Assembly (NCBI GenBank): GCA_016703525.1
Contig: JADJBW010000004.1
Location: forward strand, 124,001-188,000
DNA length: 64,000 nt
Reading direction: 5' to 3'
Source of the DNA: Actinomycetota bacterium
GTDB lineage: Bacteria > Actinomycetota > Acidimicrobiia > Acidimicrobiales > Microtrichaceae
In this document: piece by piece, positions 45,794-56,278 of the stretch
Position numbering within the stretch: position 1 is the stretch's first letter
Layout of the letters: every line of letters begins with the position of its first letter
Made by a program: the position numbers and the translations under genes
Notes under the pieces: generated by a model
What the model was told of the DNA's origin: nothing
Seen by the model: the letters and a program-made list of their open reading frames with translations, nothing else
Databases searched by the model: none

Positions 45794-46816
45794 TCAGAGC
45801 CAGAAGAAGTCGTCGTCGATCTGCGCCGTGTCGAGCAAGTGCTTGATCTGGCGGATTCGGGTATGGCCGCGGAACTGGTAGAGCTCCTCGTTGAACCCGA
45901 TGCGTTCGAAGATGTCGAGCAGGTCCTTCGCGCCGCGCTCGACGTCCCATGCACACTCGAACCCGGGGAGCTGCTCGTGGATCTTGGTGAAGTCGGCGCG
46001 GTAGTTCCGCTTGTCGGCGCTGGAGTCGCCGAAGACCACGTTGCAGCCGGGCACGAGGTCGCCGATGATCTCGGCGATCTGGCGTACCTGGTAGTTGGAG
46101 CGATCGGAGCCCACGTTGAAGATCTCGTTGTGGATCACGTCGCGGGGTGCATCGAGCACGCACGCGACGGCGTGGGAGATGTCGAGGATGTGCACGAACG
46201 GCCGCCACGGCGTCCCGTCGGAGGCCATGCGGATCTCCTTGTTCAGGAACGCTCCCGCTGCGAGGTCGTTGACGACCAGATCGAAACGCTGGCGCGGCGA
46301 CGCTCCGTAGGCGGTGGCGTTGCGCATGAAGGTCGGCGAGAACGTGTCGTCGGCCAACGGCGACACCTCCTGCTCGATCAGCACCTTGCACTTCGCGTAC
46401 GACGTGAGCGGCACGGTCGGGTCGCCTTCACGGCTGGGCTGCTCGCCGGCCGCGCCGTACACCGAGCACGACGACATGTGGATGAACCGCTCGATCCCGG
46501 CTTCCTTCGCCAGCTTCGCGAGGCGCAGGCTGCCCTCGTGGTTGATCTTGTAGGTGACGTCCTGGTTGAGCTCGCCGACCGGGTCGTTCGACACCTCGGC
46601 GAGGTGGACCAGCGCGTCGTAGCCACGCAGATCGTCGACCGTGACCGCACGCGTATCGCGGGTGATCACCTGTGGGCGGCGCTCGGCCGACTCGTAGAGC
46701 CAGCCCACGCGGTGGAACCCGCTGTCGAGCCCGGTCACGTCGTGACCGCGCTCCAAGAGCACATTGCCCATCCGGACCCCGATGTAGCCATCGCAGCCGG
46801 TCAACAACACCTTCAT
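45794..46816 (-). CDS. NAD-dependent epimerase/dehydratase
   Basis: 340 residues from ATG 46816 (MKVLLTGCDGYIG); an ATG five codons earlier is possible. Extended SDR: GCDGYIGVRMG cofactor loop, HLAEVSNDPV, SSCSVYG and SYAKCK for Tyr/Lys. Modifies a nucleotide sugar, here probably CDP-linked. It is the second gene after the glucose-1-phosphate cytidylyltransferase; the two are about 65 bases apart. Confidence 0.88.
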   Translation of the reverse strand: MKVLLTGCDGYIGVRMGNVLLERGHDVTGLDSGFHRVGWLYESAERRPQVITRDTRAVTVDDLRGYDALVHLAEVSNDPVGELNQDVTYKINHEGSLRLAKLAKEAGIERFIHMSSCSVYGAAGEQPSREGDPTVPLTSYAKCKVLIEQEVSPLADDTFSPTFMRNATAYGASPRQRFDLVVNDLAAGAFLNKEIRMASDGTPWRPFVHILDISHAVACVLDAPRDVIHNEIFNVGSDRSNYQVRQIAEIIGDLVPGCNVVFGDSSADKRNYRADFTKIHEQLPGFECAWDVERGAKDLLDIFERIGFNEELYQFRGHTRIRQIKHLLDTAQIDDDFFWL

Positions 46817-46880
46817 GTCAACTCCGATCAAGTGGTGAACGATCCGACGGGTAGCCCGCCGCCGAAATTAGAAGAACTCG

Positions 46881-47648
46881 TCAGTCCCAGGTGCGCCAGG
46901 GCGGTGCACCGTGATCCCACAACGACTGCAGGTACATCTTGTCGCGCAGGGTGTCCATGCACTGCCAGAACCCCTCGTGGCGATACGCGCCGAGTTGGCC
47001 GGCGTGTGCCAGGCTCTCCATCGGCTCGCGCGCCCAGTCGACGTCGCCCGGAATGTGGTCGAAGATCCCCGGTTCGAGCACGAAGAACCCACCGTTGATC
47101 CAGCCCTCGTGCATCTGCGGCTTCTCGTCGAAGCGCAGCACGGCGGAGCCGTCGAGTTCGAGTTGCCCGAACCGGGCGGTCGGATGGACGGCGGTGACGG
47201 TCGCCAGGCGGCCCTGCTCCCGGTGGAACTCCACCAGCGACGTCAGATTGACGTTGGCGACGCCGTCGCCGTACGTCATCAGGAACGGCTCGTCGTCGAG
47301 GTACGGCCGCACCGCCATCAACCGGCCGGCGGTCTCGGTGTGTTGGCCGGTGTCGACGAGCGTGACCTTCCACTTGTCGCGCACACGATCGTGCGTCTCG
47401 ACGGTTCCTGCGGCAAAGTCGATGGTCAGATCGGACGAAAGCGCGAGGGCATCGGCGAAATAGCGCTTGATGTAGTCGCCCTTATACCCGAGGCACAACA
47501 CGAAGTCGTCGAACCCGAATTGCGCGTAGTGCTTCATGATGTGCCAGATGATCGGTCGGCCACCGATCTCGACCATCGGCTTCGGCCGAACGTCGGTCTC
47601 TTCGCTGAGCCGGCTCCCAACGCCACCAGCAAGAATCACAGCCTTCAT
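46881..47648 (-). CDS. rfbF: Glucose-1-phosphate cytidylyltransferase
   Basis: 255 residues, first gene of the operon. Makes CDP-glucose from CTP and glucose-1-phosphate, the entry to 3,6-dideoxyhexoses and related sugars. Nucleotide loop AVILAGGVGSRLSEETDVRPKPM; LMTYGDGVANVNL with the metal-binding Asp; and GFWQCMDTLRDK at the C-terminus, all typical of RfbF. Length matches the family. The 261 bases upstream, to the divergent methyltransferase gene, hold no gene and probably the operon promoter. Confidence 0.92.
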   Translation of the reverse strand: MKAVILAGGVGSRLSEETDVRPKPMVEIGGRPIIWHIMKHYAQFGFDDFVLCLGYKGDYIKRYFADALALSSDLTIDFAAGTVETHDRVRDKWKVTLVDTGQHTETAGRLMAVRPYLDDEPFLMTYGDGVANVNLTSLVEFHREQGRLATVTAVHPTARFGQLELDGSAVLRFDEKPQMHEGWINGGFFVLEPGIFDHIPGDVDWAREPMESLAHAGQLGAYRHEGFWQCMDTLRDKMYLQSLWDHGAPPWRTWD

Positions 47649-47909
47649 CGCATCGCTCCAGAGGTTGGTCCCGCGGTCGAGCAGCCGCGGAAACAGAGGG
47701 CACCTTGGTCTGAGCGTCGGCAATTTCCATCTCGGGCGGGTGGTACCGGCGCGCTCGGGTGAACGTAGTCGCGTCGATATTGTGAGAACAGCCCGAGGGT
47801 ACATGTGCCTATCCACCACTCGGGGAGCGGGCCTCAATCGGTCGCATGAACGCCGGATCGGCCCGTCGAAGGTCGGTCACGTTGCCCGCCGGGTCGGTAT
47901 CGTCGGGGA

Positions 47910-48680
47910 ATGTCGGACCACGACCCAAGCCGGATCCGCGGCAGCGGCCGCAACCGCGCGGTGTTCGACTCCGTCGACCTCGTCGGCTCATACAACCCAG
48001 ACGGTGGACTCACCCCGGCCGAGGACCGGCTGATCGGCGCCTGGGTGCCGCCCGAGCCGGACGTGTTGGATCTCGGCGTTGGCACGGGACGCACCACCCC
48101 CGCTCTCCGCTCCATCGCCGGCACCTACGTTGGCCTCGACTTTGCGCCCGCGATGATCGCCGCGGCCCGGCGAGCGCACCCCGGCGCCGACCTGCGAGTC
48201 GGCGACGCCGCCGAACTGTCGGGCTTCGAGGACGCGAGCGTCGACTTCGTGCTCTTCTCGTACAACGGGATCGACTACATCCATCCGGCGCAACGGCGTG
48301 CCGCCGCGCTCGCCGAGATTCGGCGGGTGCTCCGACCCGGCGGCGTGGTCGTGCTGTCGTCGCACAACCCCCGCGCCATCTTCGTTCGCGTCGAGCCGAC
48401 CCGCGGCGAGCCCGCCTGGCGAGCCGTCGCCAAGTCGGCCGTCGCCACGTCGCGCGCCGCAACGGCACTTCTGCGCTCACGCGCGTTCTGGCGCGGCGCG
48501 GGCACCGCGATCGATCGTTTCCACCCGCTGATGACCGCCTACGCCACGCCGGCGCGGCTCCGCGACGAACTCACCGCCGCGGGCTTCGAGGTTCGCGAGA
48601 TGATCGGGGGCGGCCATCCGCGACCGCTGCGGACGTTCACGAGCCCGTGGACGTACGTCGCCGCGACGAGGAGCCGGTGA
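47910..48680 (+). CDS. Class I SAM-dependent methyltransferase
   Basis: 256 residues. SAM-binding motif VLDLGVGTGRTTPAL, followed by YVGLDFAPAMIAAARRA and the acidic/hydrophobic FVLFSYNGIDYIHP. RVLRPGGVVVLSSHN is the post-motif strand. It resembles small-molecule or sugar methyltransferases; the target is unknown. The GTA-like C-terminal half (FHPLMTAYATPARLRDELTAAGF) is usual. The gene at 48684 begins three bases after its stop. Confidence 0.85.
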   Translation: MSDHDPSRIRGSGRNRAVFDSVDLVGSYNPDGGLTPAEDRLIGAWVPPEPDVLDLGVGTGRTTPALRSIAGTYVGLDFAPAMIAAARRAHPGADLRVGDAAELSGFEDASVDFVLFSYNGIDYIHPAQRRAAALAEIRRVLRPGGVVVLSSHNPRAIFVRVEPTRGEPAWRAVAKSAVATSRAATALLRSRAFWRGAGTAIDRFHPLMTAYATPARLRDELTAAGFEVREMIGGGHPRPLRTFTSPWTYVAATRSR

Positions 48681-48683
48681 TCC

Positions 48684-50172
48684 ATGGGCACAGATGACCG
48701 CCACGATGACCTCGTGCTCCCACTCAAGATCGGCGCCGTCTCGAACGGTGAATTCCTCCCGCGCAGGCCGGGCCCGCTCGCGCACGAGGCGATTCGGCGA
48801 ACGATCGAGCACGCGGAGACCGCCGCGCGGCGCCATGGCATGTCGCGTCGTCGGTTCCTGGGCACGGCCGCGGGTGCCGCGACCATGCTGTCGGCGCTGA
48901 GCGCCTGCGCCTCCGACCGGGCGCGAGCCGACCGGGCGCGGCCGGGCGGCACGTTCAGCGTCCCTCCCGAAGCGACCACCGACATCGACGCCGCGATCGC
49001 CGCGCTCGACGGTCACGAGTTCATCTTCGACGTCCAGACGCACTACGTGAACCACGATCTCGCCGCGCCCGGAGGCGACTGGTCGGCGATGTTCCCACAG
49101 GCCGGCTGCCCCGAGGGCGTGGCCGCGGCGGACCGGCGCGCCTGCTTCACCGTCGACGCCTACTTCCGCGAGATGTTCGTGCGCTCCGACACCTCCATGT
49201 CGATCCTGTCGGCGCTGCCGATCCCGGGCGACAATGGGCTCAACGCCGACGACATGGCCTTCACGATCGACGTCGCGACACGGCTGGGAGCCGATGGTCG
49301 CGTGCTCATGCACGGCGGCGTACCCGCACCGGGGTCCGATCGACGCGGCCCTCGCCGCCATGTCGGACCTTCGCTCGCGCTACCGGATCGCGGCGTGGAA
49401 GATCTACACGATGGTTCCGACCGACGCGCACTTCTACTTCGACGACCACGATCCGGCGCGCCCGCGAATCGGCCAGCGCTTCATCGACCACGTTCGCACG
49501 ATCGGGCCGCCGATCATCTGCACCCACAAGGGCATCTCGTCGATCGTCGGCTCCACGCCGGAACTGGCGGACCCCTCCGATATCGGTCCTGCCGCCGCAG
49601 CGAATCCCGACATCTCGTTCGTCGTCTACCACTCCGGGTTCGAGCCCAACGGCGGCGGCACCGGGCCCTTTGACGAGGCGGCCGACGCGCAGGGCGGGGT
49701 CGACCGGCTGATCGCATCGCTGCGCAGCGCGGGGCTCGGACCGAACTCGAACGTGTACGCCGAACTCGGCGGCACGTGGTGGTTCCTCATGCGCGATCCC
49801 GACGCCGCAGCGCATGTACTCGGCAAGCTGCTCCGATACGTCGGCGAGGACCGGGTGGTGTGGGGAACCGATTCAATCTGGTTCGGCACACCGCAGGATC
49901 AGATCCGCGCGATGCGCACCTTTGAGATCTCCGAGGAGTTCCAGGAGCGCTTCGGCTACCCGGCGATCACGCCGGAGCTCCGGGCCAAGATCTTCGGCCT
50001 CACGTCGGCACGGCTCTACGGTGTGGCACCGATCCGAGCGACCACGTCGCTCGACCCCGCCGAGGTCGACTCGCTCCGAGCGGAGCTCCCCGCCCCCACG
50101 ACGTACGGCCCCACCACGAAAGCCGAGGCCGCCGAGATGATCGCCGCACATCAGGCGGGCTACGCCGCGTGA
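48684..50172 (+). CDS. Tat-exported amidohydrolase (frame break)
   Basis: About 496 residues. ATG 48684 gives a 50-residue lead, then a Tat signal MSRRRFLGTAAGAATMLSAL with SACAS as lipid/cleavage site. The catalytic part is an amidohydrolase-2-like barrel: FDVQTHYVNHD, CTHKGISSI, VVYHSGFEP, and VVWGTDSIWFGTPQ. The frame changes near 49325, between RVLMHGGVPAP and PIDAALAAM. It would act on an extracellular substrate. Its stop overlaps the helicase start (GTGA at 50169-50172). Alternatively the Tat start at the internal ATG (48840) is the true N-terminus. Confidence 0.8.
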
Positions 50173-52934
50173 ACCAGGCTCCGCTGGCCGTCCGACTTCC
50201 GCCGGATCCAACCCCCGAAGCGCTGCTCGACGGATTCACGAGCTACTGCGCGTACCTCGGCCTCGACCTGTACGCGGCGCAGGAGGACGCCGTGCTCGCA
50301 TTGCTCGACGGCGCCCACGTCGTGCTCGCGACGCCGACGGGTTCGGGCAAGTCGCTCGTGGCGACCGCAGCGCACTACGCCGCACTCGCGCGCGGCGAGC
50401 GCTCGGTGTACACGGCTCCGATCAAGGCGCTCGTGTCCGAGAAGTTCTTCGACCTGCGCGCCGCGTTCGGCGCCGATGCCGTGGGCATGGTCACCGGCGA
50501 CGCACGCATCAATGAGGACGCACCGATCATCTGTTGCACGTCCGAGATCCTCGGGCACGCCGTGCTGCAGTCGGGCCGATCCCTTCCCGTCGCCCATGTG
50601 ACGATGGACGAGTTCCACTACTTCTCCGAGCGCGACCGCGGCTGGTCGTGGCAGGTGCCCCTGCTCGAACTGCGCGACACGCGGTTCCTGTTGATGTCGG
50701 CCACGCTCGGCGACACCGACTGGGTCGAGAGCCACCTTGTCGACACGACGGGACGGCCGGTCGAGCGGATCGACCACGGTGAGCGACCCGTTCCGCTGAC
50801 GTTCCACTATGCCGAGACGCCGATCCACGAAAGCGTCGGCGAGTTGCTGACCGAGGGGCTCGCGCCCGTCTACGTGGTGCACTTCACCCAGCGGGCCGCA
50901 GCCGAGTCGGCCCAGGCGTTCATGAGCCTCGACGTGCTCACCTCCGACGAGAAGGCGCGGGCGGCGGCATTGCTGCGCGGCTTCCGATTCGACACCCCGT
51001 TCGGGCGCGACCTCCGCCGATTTCTCGGCGCCGGGGTCGGGGTCCATCACGGCGGCCTGCTGCCCCGCTACCGCCTGCTCGTCGAACGGCTCGCCCGCGA
51101 AGGTCTGCTCAAGCTGATCTGCGGCACCGACACGCTCGGCGTGGGCGTGAACATCCCGATCCGCACGGTGCTGCTCACGCAGCTCTGCAAGTACGACGGG
51201 TCGCGCACCCGTCTGTTGTCGGTGCGGGAGTTCCATCAGATCGCCGGGCGGGCGGGACGCCGCGGCTACGACGACAGCGGCGCGGTGTGGGCACAGGCGC
51301 CGGCGCATTGGATCGAGAATCGCCGGGCCGAGGCAAAGGCGGCGACACAGGGGAAGCGGCTGAAGACGCGCCGCAAGGCGCCCGAACGCGGCTACAAGGA
51401 CTGGAACGAGGCCACGTTCGAGCGGCTCGTCGGCGGCACGCCGGAACGGCTGACGTCGAGCTTCGAGGTCGACCACGGCATGGTGCTGCACGTGCTCGAG
51501 CGGCCGGGCGACGGGCGCGCCGCGCTGGCGGCGCTCGTCGAGGCGAGCTTCGAGCCGCCGGATGCCAAGCCCGGCCACCTGGCCCAGATCGACGCGATCA
51601 TCGAGTCGCTGGTCGAGTCGGGCATCGTCGAACCGCTCGACCCGCCCGATTCCGAGGGCCGCACGCTGCGAGTGCACTCCGATCTGCAGGATCGCTTCTC
51701 GCTCGACCGCCCGCTCTCACCCTTCGTGGTCGACATGCTCACGGCGTTCGTCGACGACGACCCCGCCGCCCAACCGGCCCAACCGGTCGAAGCGACGCCC
51801 GAAGAGCCTGAGGTGGAGCCGGGGCCCGAGCCGGGGCCCGAGCCACAACCGGAAGCGGTACCGGGTCCCGAGCCGCACCCAGAACCTGAACCAAACCCGG
51901 AGACGGAGCCGGAGCTCGAGCCGGAGCCGCCCGTCGGGTCCGCGACGACCTCGCAGGAAACGGGCATCGCGCTCGACATGTTGAGCGTTGTGGAAGCGAG
52001 CATCGAATCGCCCATGGCAATCCTGATCGCGCAGCGCGACAAGCGACGCGACGAGGCCTGGGCCCGCATGAAGGCCGAGGGGGTCGAGTACGAGGAACGG
52101 CAGTCGCTGGTGCGGGCGATCGAGTGGGAGAAGCCGCTCGCCGAGGAACTCGACGCCGCGTACCGACTGCATCTCGAAGCCAATCCGTGGCTCGCCGGCA
52201 ACTGGGTGCAGCCCAAGTCGATCGCCCGCGACCTGTACGAGACGGGCGACACGTTCGCCGGATACGTCACCCACTGGGGGATCCGCCGGGTGGAGGGAAC
52301 GCTGCTGCGCTATCTCGCCGATGTGTACCGAGCGACGGTCCGCAACGTCCCCGAGGCCCTGCGCACCGCCGAGTTCGACGAGATCGCCGAGTGGGTCGGC
52401 GAGGTCGTTCGCAGCGTCGACTCGTCGCTGCTCGACGAGTGGGAGCGGCTCGAACGAGTTGCAGCGGGCGAAGCCGTCGACGCGATCGAACCCGATATCA
52501 GCGCCGATGCCGCCCGTGACGTCACGCGCAACCGGCGTGCGTTCCGGGCGATGGTGCGCACCGAGCTCTTTCGCTGGGTGCAGGCCCTCGCCCGCCGCGA
52601 CCACGCGTCGCTCACCACTCTGCGCGGCGACCCAGCCCTCGGCGACCGGCCTTGGCCCGCCGCCGAGATCGACGCTCTCATGGCGCCGTATTGGGACGAG
52701 CACGACCATCTCGCCATCGACGCCGATGCCCGCTCGTCCTCGTGGTTCCGCCTCGACGAACCGCCGGTCGGATCGACCGCGCCATGGTGGTCGGCCGAAC
52801 AGATCCTCGTCGACCCCGAGGCCAGCGCCGAATGGCGAATCGTCGCCACGGTCGACGTCGAGGCGAGCCGGGCCGAACACCGGGCGGTCCTGCGACTCAT
52901 CGACATCGCTCCGCACGCGGCGGCGGCCCCGTAA
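50169..52934 (+). CDS. Ski2-like DEAD/DEAH RNA helicase with DUF3516-type C-terminus
   Basis: 921 residues from GTG 50169. Superfamily 2 motifs: VLATPTGSGKSLVA, YTAPIKALVSEKFF, VTMDEFHYFSERD, LLMSATLGDTDW, TLGVGVNIPIRTVLL and QIAGRAGRRGYD. The C-terminal half is the conserved actinobacterial DUF3516 type (YRLHLEANPWLAGNW, AEWVGEVVRSVDSS). A Pro/Glu-rich insertion (about residues 538-592, dominated by PEPE) links the two. The fold suggests RNA remodelling or decay. It overlaps the amidohydrolase gene. Confidence 0.9.
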   Translation: MNQAPLAVRLPPDPTPEALLDGFTSYCAYLGLDLYAAQEDAVLALLDGAHVVLATPTGSGKSLVATAAHYAALARGERSVYTAPIKALVSEKFFDLRAAFGADAVGMVTGDARINEDAPIICCTSEILGHAVLQSGRSLPVAHVTMDEFHYFSERDRGWSWQVPLLELRDTRFLLMSATLGDTDWVESHLVDTTGRPVERIDHGERPVPLTFHYAETPIHESVGELLTEGLAPVYVVHFTQRAAAESAQAFMSLDVLTSDEKARAAALLRGFRFDTPFGRDLRRFLGAGVGVHHGGLLPRYRLLVERLAREGLLKLICGTDTLGVGVNIPIRTVLLTQLCKYDGSRTRLLSVREFHQIAGRAGRRGYDDSGAVWAQAPAHWIENRRAEAKAATQGKRLKTRRKAPERGYKDWNEATFERLVGGTPERLTSSFEVDHGMVLHVLERPGDGRAALAALVEASFEPPDAKPGHLAQIDAIIESLVESGIVEPLDPPDSEGRTLRVHSDLQDRFSLDRPLSPFVVDMLTAFVDDDPAAQPAQPVEATPEEPEVEPGPEPGPEPQPEAVPGPEPHPEPEPNPETEPELEPEPPVGSATTSQETGIALDMLSVVEASIESPMAILIAQRDKRRDEAWARMKAEGVEYEERQSLVRAIEWEKPLAEELDAAYRLHLEANPWLAGNWVQPKSIARDLYETGDTFAGYVTHWGIRRVEGTLLRYLADVYRATVRNVPEALRTAEFDEIAEWVGEVVRSVDSSLLDEWERLERVAAGEAVDAIEPDISADAARDVTRNRRAFRAMVRTELFRWVQALARRDHASLTTLRGDPALGDRPWPAAEIDALMAPYWDEHDHLAIDADARSSSWFRLDEPPVGSTAPWWSAEQILVDPEASAEWRIVATVDVEASRAEHRAVLRLIDIAPHAAAAP

Positions 52935-53110
52935 CGACGCGGCAACACCGCAACTCGATGGCGCCGCGGCCACCACTGCCGTGGGGCGCCATGGCATGCC
53001 GCGCCGAAGTGCCTGCCGAATCGACCTGCCGGCCGTCCGACGGCGCCGCGTCGGCATGCACGAGCCTGGACAGGGTGCGAACGTGGGGGCGAGCGGGCGA
53101 GAATGGCGGT

Positions 53111-54661
53111 ATGACTGCGAACGGCTCGACCAGCGACGTCCTCGTTTCCACCACGCACGGCACCCTCCGCGGAACGACCGACGGCTCGGTTGCCAGATTC
53201 CTCGGGGTGCCGTTCGCCGCAGCCCCGGTGGGCGACCTTCGCTTCCGCCCGCCTGCGCCGTTCCCCGCATGGGACGGCGCGCGCGACGCGGTCGAGACCG
53301 GACCGGTGTGCCCGCAGAACCCATCGCTCATGGACGCGCTGTTCGGCGGTGAGGCGGAGCAGTGGGACGAGGACTGCCTCTTCCTCAACGTGTGGACCCC
53401 GAGTGCGCTCCCCGACCCGGCGACGCCGCTGCCGGTGATGGTGTGGATCCACGGTGGTGGGTTCGAGATGGGTTCGGGCTCGTCGCCCCTGTACAACGGC
53501 ACCCATTTCGCCGCGTCGGGCGTCGTGCTGGTCACGCTGAACTACCGGCTCGGCGCGCTGGGCTTCCTTGAGCTCGGTGGCGTCGATCCCGCATACACCG
53601 GCTCGGGCAACGTGGGGCTCCTCGACCAGATCGCCGCGCTCGAATGGGTGCGCGACAACATCGCGAACTTTGGCGGCGACCCATCCAACGTCACCGTGTT
53701 CGGCCAGTCCGCCGGAGCGATGAGCGTGTCGCTGCTGCTCTCCATGCCGCGGGCTCGGGGGCTGTTCCAGAAGGCCATCGCCCAGTCGGGAGCCGCCGAG
53801 GCAGCCCGCACGATCGACGACGCCAACGCCGACGCCGAGGAGTTTTTCGAACTCGGCGGATGGTCCTCGGTCGACGACGTTCGCTCGGCGCCGGTCGGAG
53901 CGCTCCTGGCCGCGCACCAGGCGATGGCGGGCGCTCGCTTCGCCGATCCCGAGGCGTTCATGCACCGCGCCGGCAACCCGCTCGCGTTCCTCTCGTTCAG
54001 GCCCGTCGCCGACGGCCGCGACGTGCCGCTGCACCCGCTCGCCGAGATCGCCGCCGGCGCCGCGCAGGGCGTGTCGCTGCTGTGCGGGACCACGTCGGAG
54101 GAGTGGAAGCTGTTCGCGATGATGACGCCGCCCGCGGCCGACGAGGCCGGGCTGCGCCAGCGGCTCGCCGCGGTCACGCCCGACCCCGACGCCACGATCG
54201 CCGCCTACCGCCTGGAGCACCCCGAGGCGAGCCTCGGCGACCTGGAGGGGGCGGTGCTCACCGACCTGGTGTTCCGTATGCCGGCCAACCGGCTCATCGA
54301 CGCGCAGCGCACCCATGCGCCGACGTTCCAGTACCTGTGGACGTGGCGCTCGAACGCCCTCGGCGGGATGATCGGCGCCGCGCACGCCATCGAGATCCCG
54401 TTCGTGTTCGACCTGGTCGAAGACCACCGTCTCCACGTGTTCGTCGGCCCCGACGCCCCGGGCACCCTCGCGGCCTGCACCAACGCCGCATGGATCGCGT
54501 TCGCGGCCACCGGGCGCCCCGCCGCCGACGGGCTGCCTTCCTGGCCGGCTATCGGCGACGAGGAACGACCGGTGATGATCCTCGACGAGACCGCCGAGCT
54601 CGCCGCTGACCCCGGCGGCTCGACCCGCGCCTTCTGGCGCGCGCGTTCGACGACGGCCTGA
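53111..54661 (+). CDS. Type B carboxylesterase
   Basis: 516 residues from ATG 53111. Hydrolyses carboxylic esters (PnbA family). Nucleophile elbow GQSAGAMSVSLLL, oxyanion HGGGFEMGSGSS, EDCLFLNVWTP and the acidic residue near LLCGTTSEEWKLF; the His lies in GAAHAIEIPFVF. Cytoplasmic, without signal peptide. It is followed 27 bases later by the first 55-nt repeat copy. Confidence 0.9.
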   Translation: MTANGSTSDVLVSTTHGTLRGTTDGSVARFLGVPFAAAPVGDLRFRPPAPFPAWDGARDAVETGPVCPQNPSLMDALFGGEAEQWDEDCLFLNVWTPSALPDPATPLPVMVWIHGGGFEMGSGSSPLYNGTHFAASGVVLVTLNYRLGALGFLELGGVDPAYTGSGNVGLLDQIAALEWVRDNIANFGGDPSNVTVFGQSAGAMSVSLLLSMPRARGLFQKAIAQSGAAEAARTIDDANADAEEFFELGGWSSVDDVRSAPVGALLAAHQAMAGARFADPEAFMHRAGNPLAFLSFRPVADGRDVPLHPLAEIAAGAAQGVSLLCGTTSEEWKLFAMMTPPAADEAGLRQRLAAVTPDPDATIAAYRLEHPEASLGDLEGAVLTDLVFRMPANRLIDAQRTHAPTFQYLWTWRSNALGGMIGAAHAIEIPFVFDLVEDHRLHVFVGPDAPGTLAACTNAAWIAFAATGRPAADGLPSWPAIGDEERPVMILDETAELAADPGGSTRAFWRARSTTA

Positions 54662-54687
54662 GAGCGACGATCCCGCCGACCCGGTTT

Positions 54688-54742
54688 GGCCCACCGACCG
54701 AGACGCTCGCGCGCTCAGAAGAGCGTGCCGGCCAGCTCGTCG
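54688..54742. repeat. Left copy of 55-nt direct repeat
   Basis: Matches 56279-56333 at 53 of 55 positions (differences at 54706 and 54734). On the minus strand it encodes the tail ELAGTLF and stop, the same ending as the helD product. It marks the outer edge of the low-GC insertion. It resembles an attachment-site duplication created by integration at the 3' end of a gene. Confidence 0.75.
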
Positions 54743-54760
54743 ACCCCGTTCATCGAGGGC

Positions 54761-56190
54761 TCACTCATAGCCCAGCACCGCGCACCGCGAATCCGCTGGC
54801 ACATCGAGGAACGCCATGGCGAATCGAACGAAGGGGTCTTCGAGCAGGTCCCTCGGGATCGTCTCCTTCAGCTTCCGATCTCCGCCGATTGCGATAGAGG
54901 TGCCTGGCTCACCGGATCGAGCACAACTGACCAGCGCTGCTGCAACGGTCGCAAAGGCGCGCGAGATCTTGGCGGGTTGATCGATCTTCAGCTCCAACCG
55001 CTCACACTTCTCGACCGCGTCGGCGAAACCGCTCGACGGCCAGATCAGGAGGATCGGCGGCCTTGCAGCGCCGCTTGTTCGGGGGCCGCCTTGCTCAGAT
55101 TGAACGTGCTTTCGCCCAGCGAGTTGCGGACCCGAGCAAGAATCCAGTTATCCACGGTGCTCAATCTGCCGGCCGCCGGAGCGAACACGGTTCGCCCCGT
55201 TCGCGGTCGACACGCGCCGACGCCTCATCGTCTTCAGGAGGGGTGTGTCTGTCCACGGCTCGGCCTGGACTTGACCCCATCTCTCACTATCAACTCCGCG
55301 TAGAAGCCCAGGGTCTGGATGAGTCGGGACGCCGATGTCCCATCCTTGCTAATTTCGACCGCATCGCCCTCGTCAAGGCAACCTCACCACGCACGGTTTC
55401 AGGTTCGCCGCCCTCGCCGGGTAGATGGCGGTGATGTCAAGGACGAGGTCGATCGACAAGGACGCCGCTTCACAGGGAATGGTCGAAACCGAGGCCGGAT
55501 GCGCTACACCCACGAGTCCCCTTCGTCGAAAGCAAGATCTGCGTGGCGGTGATGCTGAATTGCGCTGGATCGGAGCGGATCTGTTCATCTGCCTGAACGC
55601 AAAGCGGATTGTTCTGCCGCCCCGACAAGACTGTGTCCGCTCGCTCCAGCGCCTCGATCCGCGGGAGAATCAGCCCGCGCCGGTCACCGGCACCCTCAAG
55701 AATCGCACTCCGGAACGTCCCGTAAGACGAACCCAAGTCCTCCTCAAGTCCATAAGCAGCAAACGCTCCGATCCCGGTATAGAGATTGAGCCAGGATGGG
55801 CGATAAGCGGAACCATCTCCACAAGACGCTGCGCGGCATACTGCGGGTGACTTCGCCGGACACGAGCAACAACGCCATCGCAGGCAGCCACGTCGCTGCC
55901 GTCCTGACTCCTGCAACTGGCGCCGCTGACCAAAGCTCGCCCGACGGGTTCTGCCGCAAGTATTTCGTCGCATCGACCACCTCCCCTCTCACCTCGGACG
56001 GAAGATCGACTGAGTCGCGCACGAACGCGCTGCAGCCGGCAATCGAGGCGAGTAGGCCCGCGATCACCACCGCAGCGAGCGCCACCCACCCGGCTGGCGA
56101 GCCGACCGGTATTGCCAGAGCTTGTTTGCGTGACTTCGGCAACGCGGCATCTCCATTCGCGTGTCGCCCGGGCCTCACAGCATTGCGCAA
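54761..56190 (-). pseudogene. Frame-broken lower-GC membrane-protein gene within repeat-bounded segment
   Basis: Minus-strand pieces make a coherent but broken protein. ATG 56190 gives a helix GWVALAAVVIAGLLASIAG, VRDSVDLPSEVRGEVVDATK and AATWLPAMALLLVSGEV. Then, in other frames, come YAAQRLVEMVPLIA, WLNLYTGIGAFAAYGLEED, SIDLVLDITAIYPAR, DEGDAVEISKDGT and, last, LKIDQPAKISRAFATVAAAL ending at 54761. At least five frame changes occur in 1.43 kb. Two sampled lines are 60% and 58% GC against about 70-77% nearby. I recognise no family. It may be a decayed mobile cargo gene or poorly read sequence. Confidence 0.5.
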
Positions 56191-56278
56191 ACCGTCGTCA
56201 AGCCCCCCGCCTCGGGGCCGTCAATCCGATCTCACCCGCGTTGCGACCTGACACCTCCATACGGCAGGGCCCAAGGTC

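Noticed and set aside
54715..54768. 17-residue open frame MSEPSMNGVDELAGTLF as a gene
   Set aside because: It is the tail copied from helD in the left repeat; too short and without its own signals.
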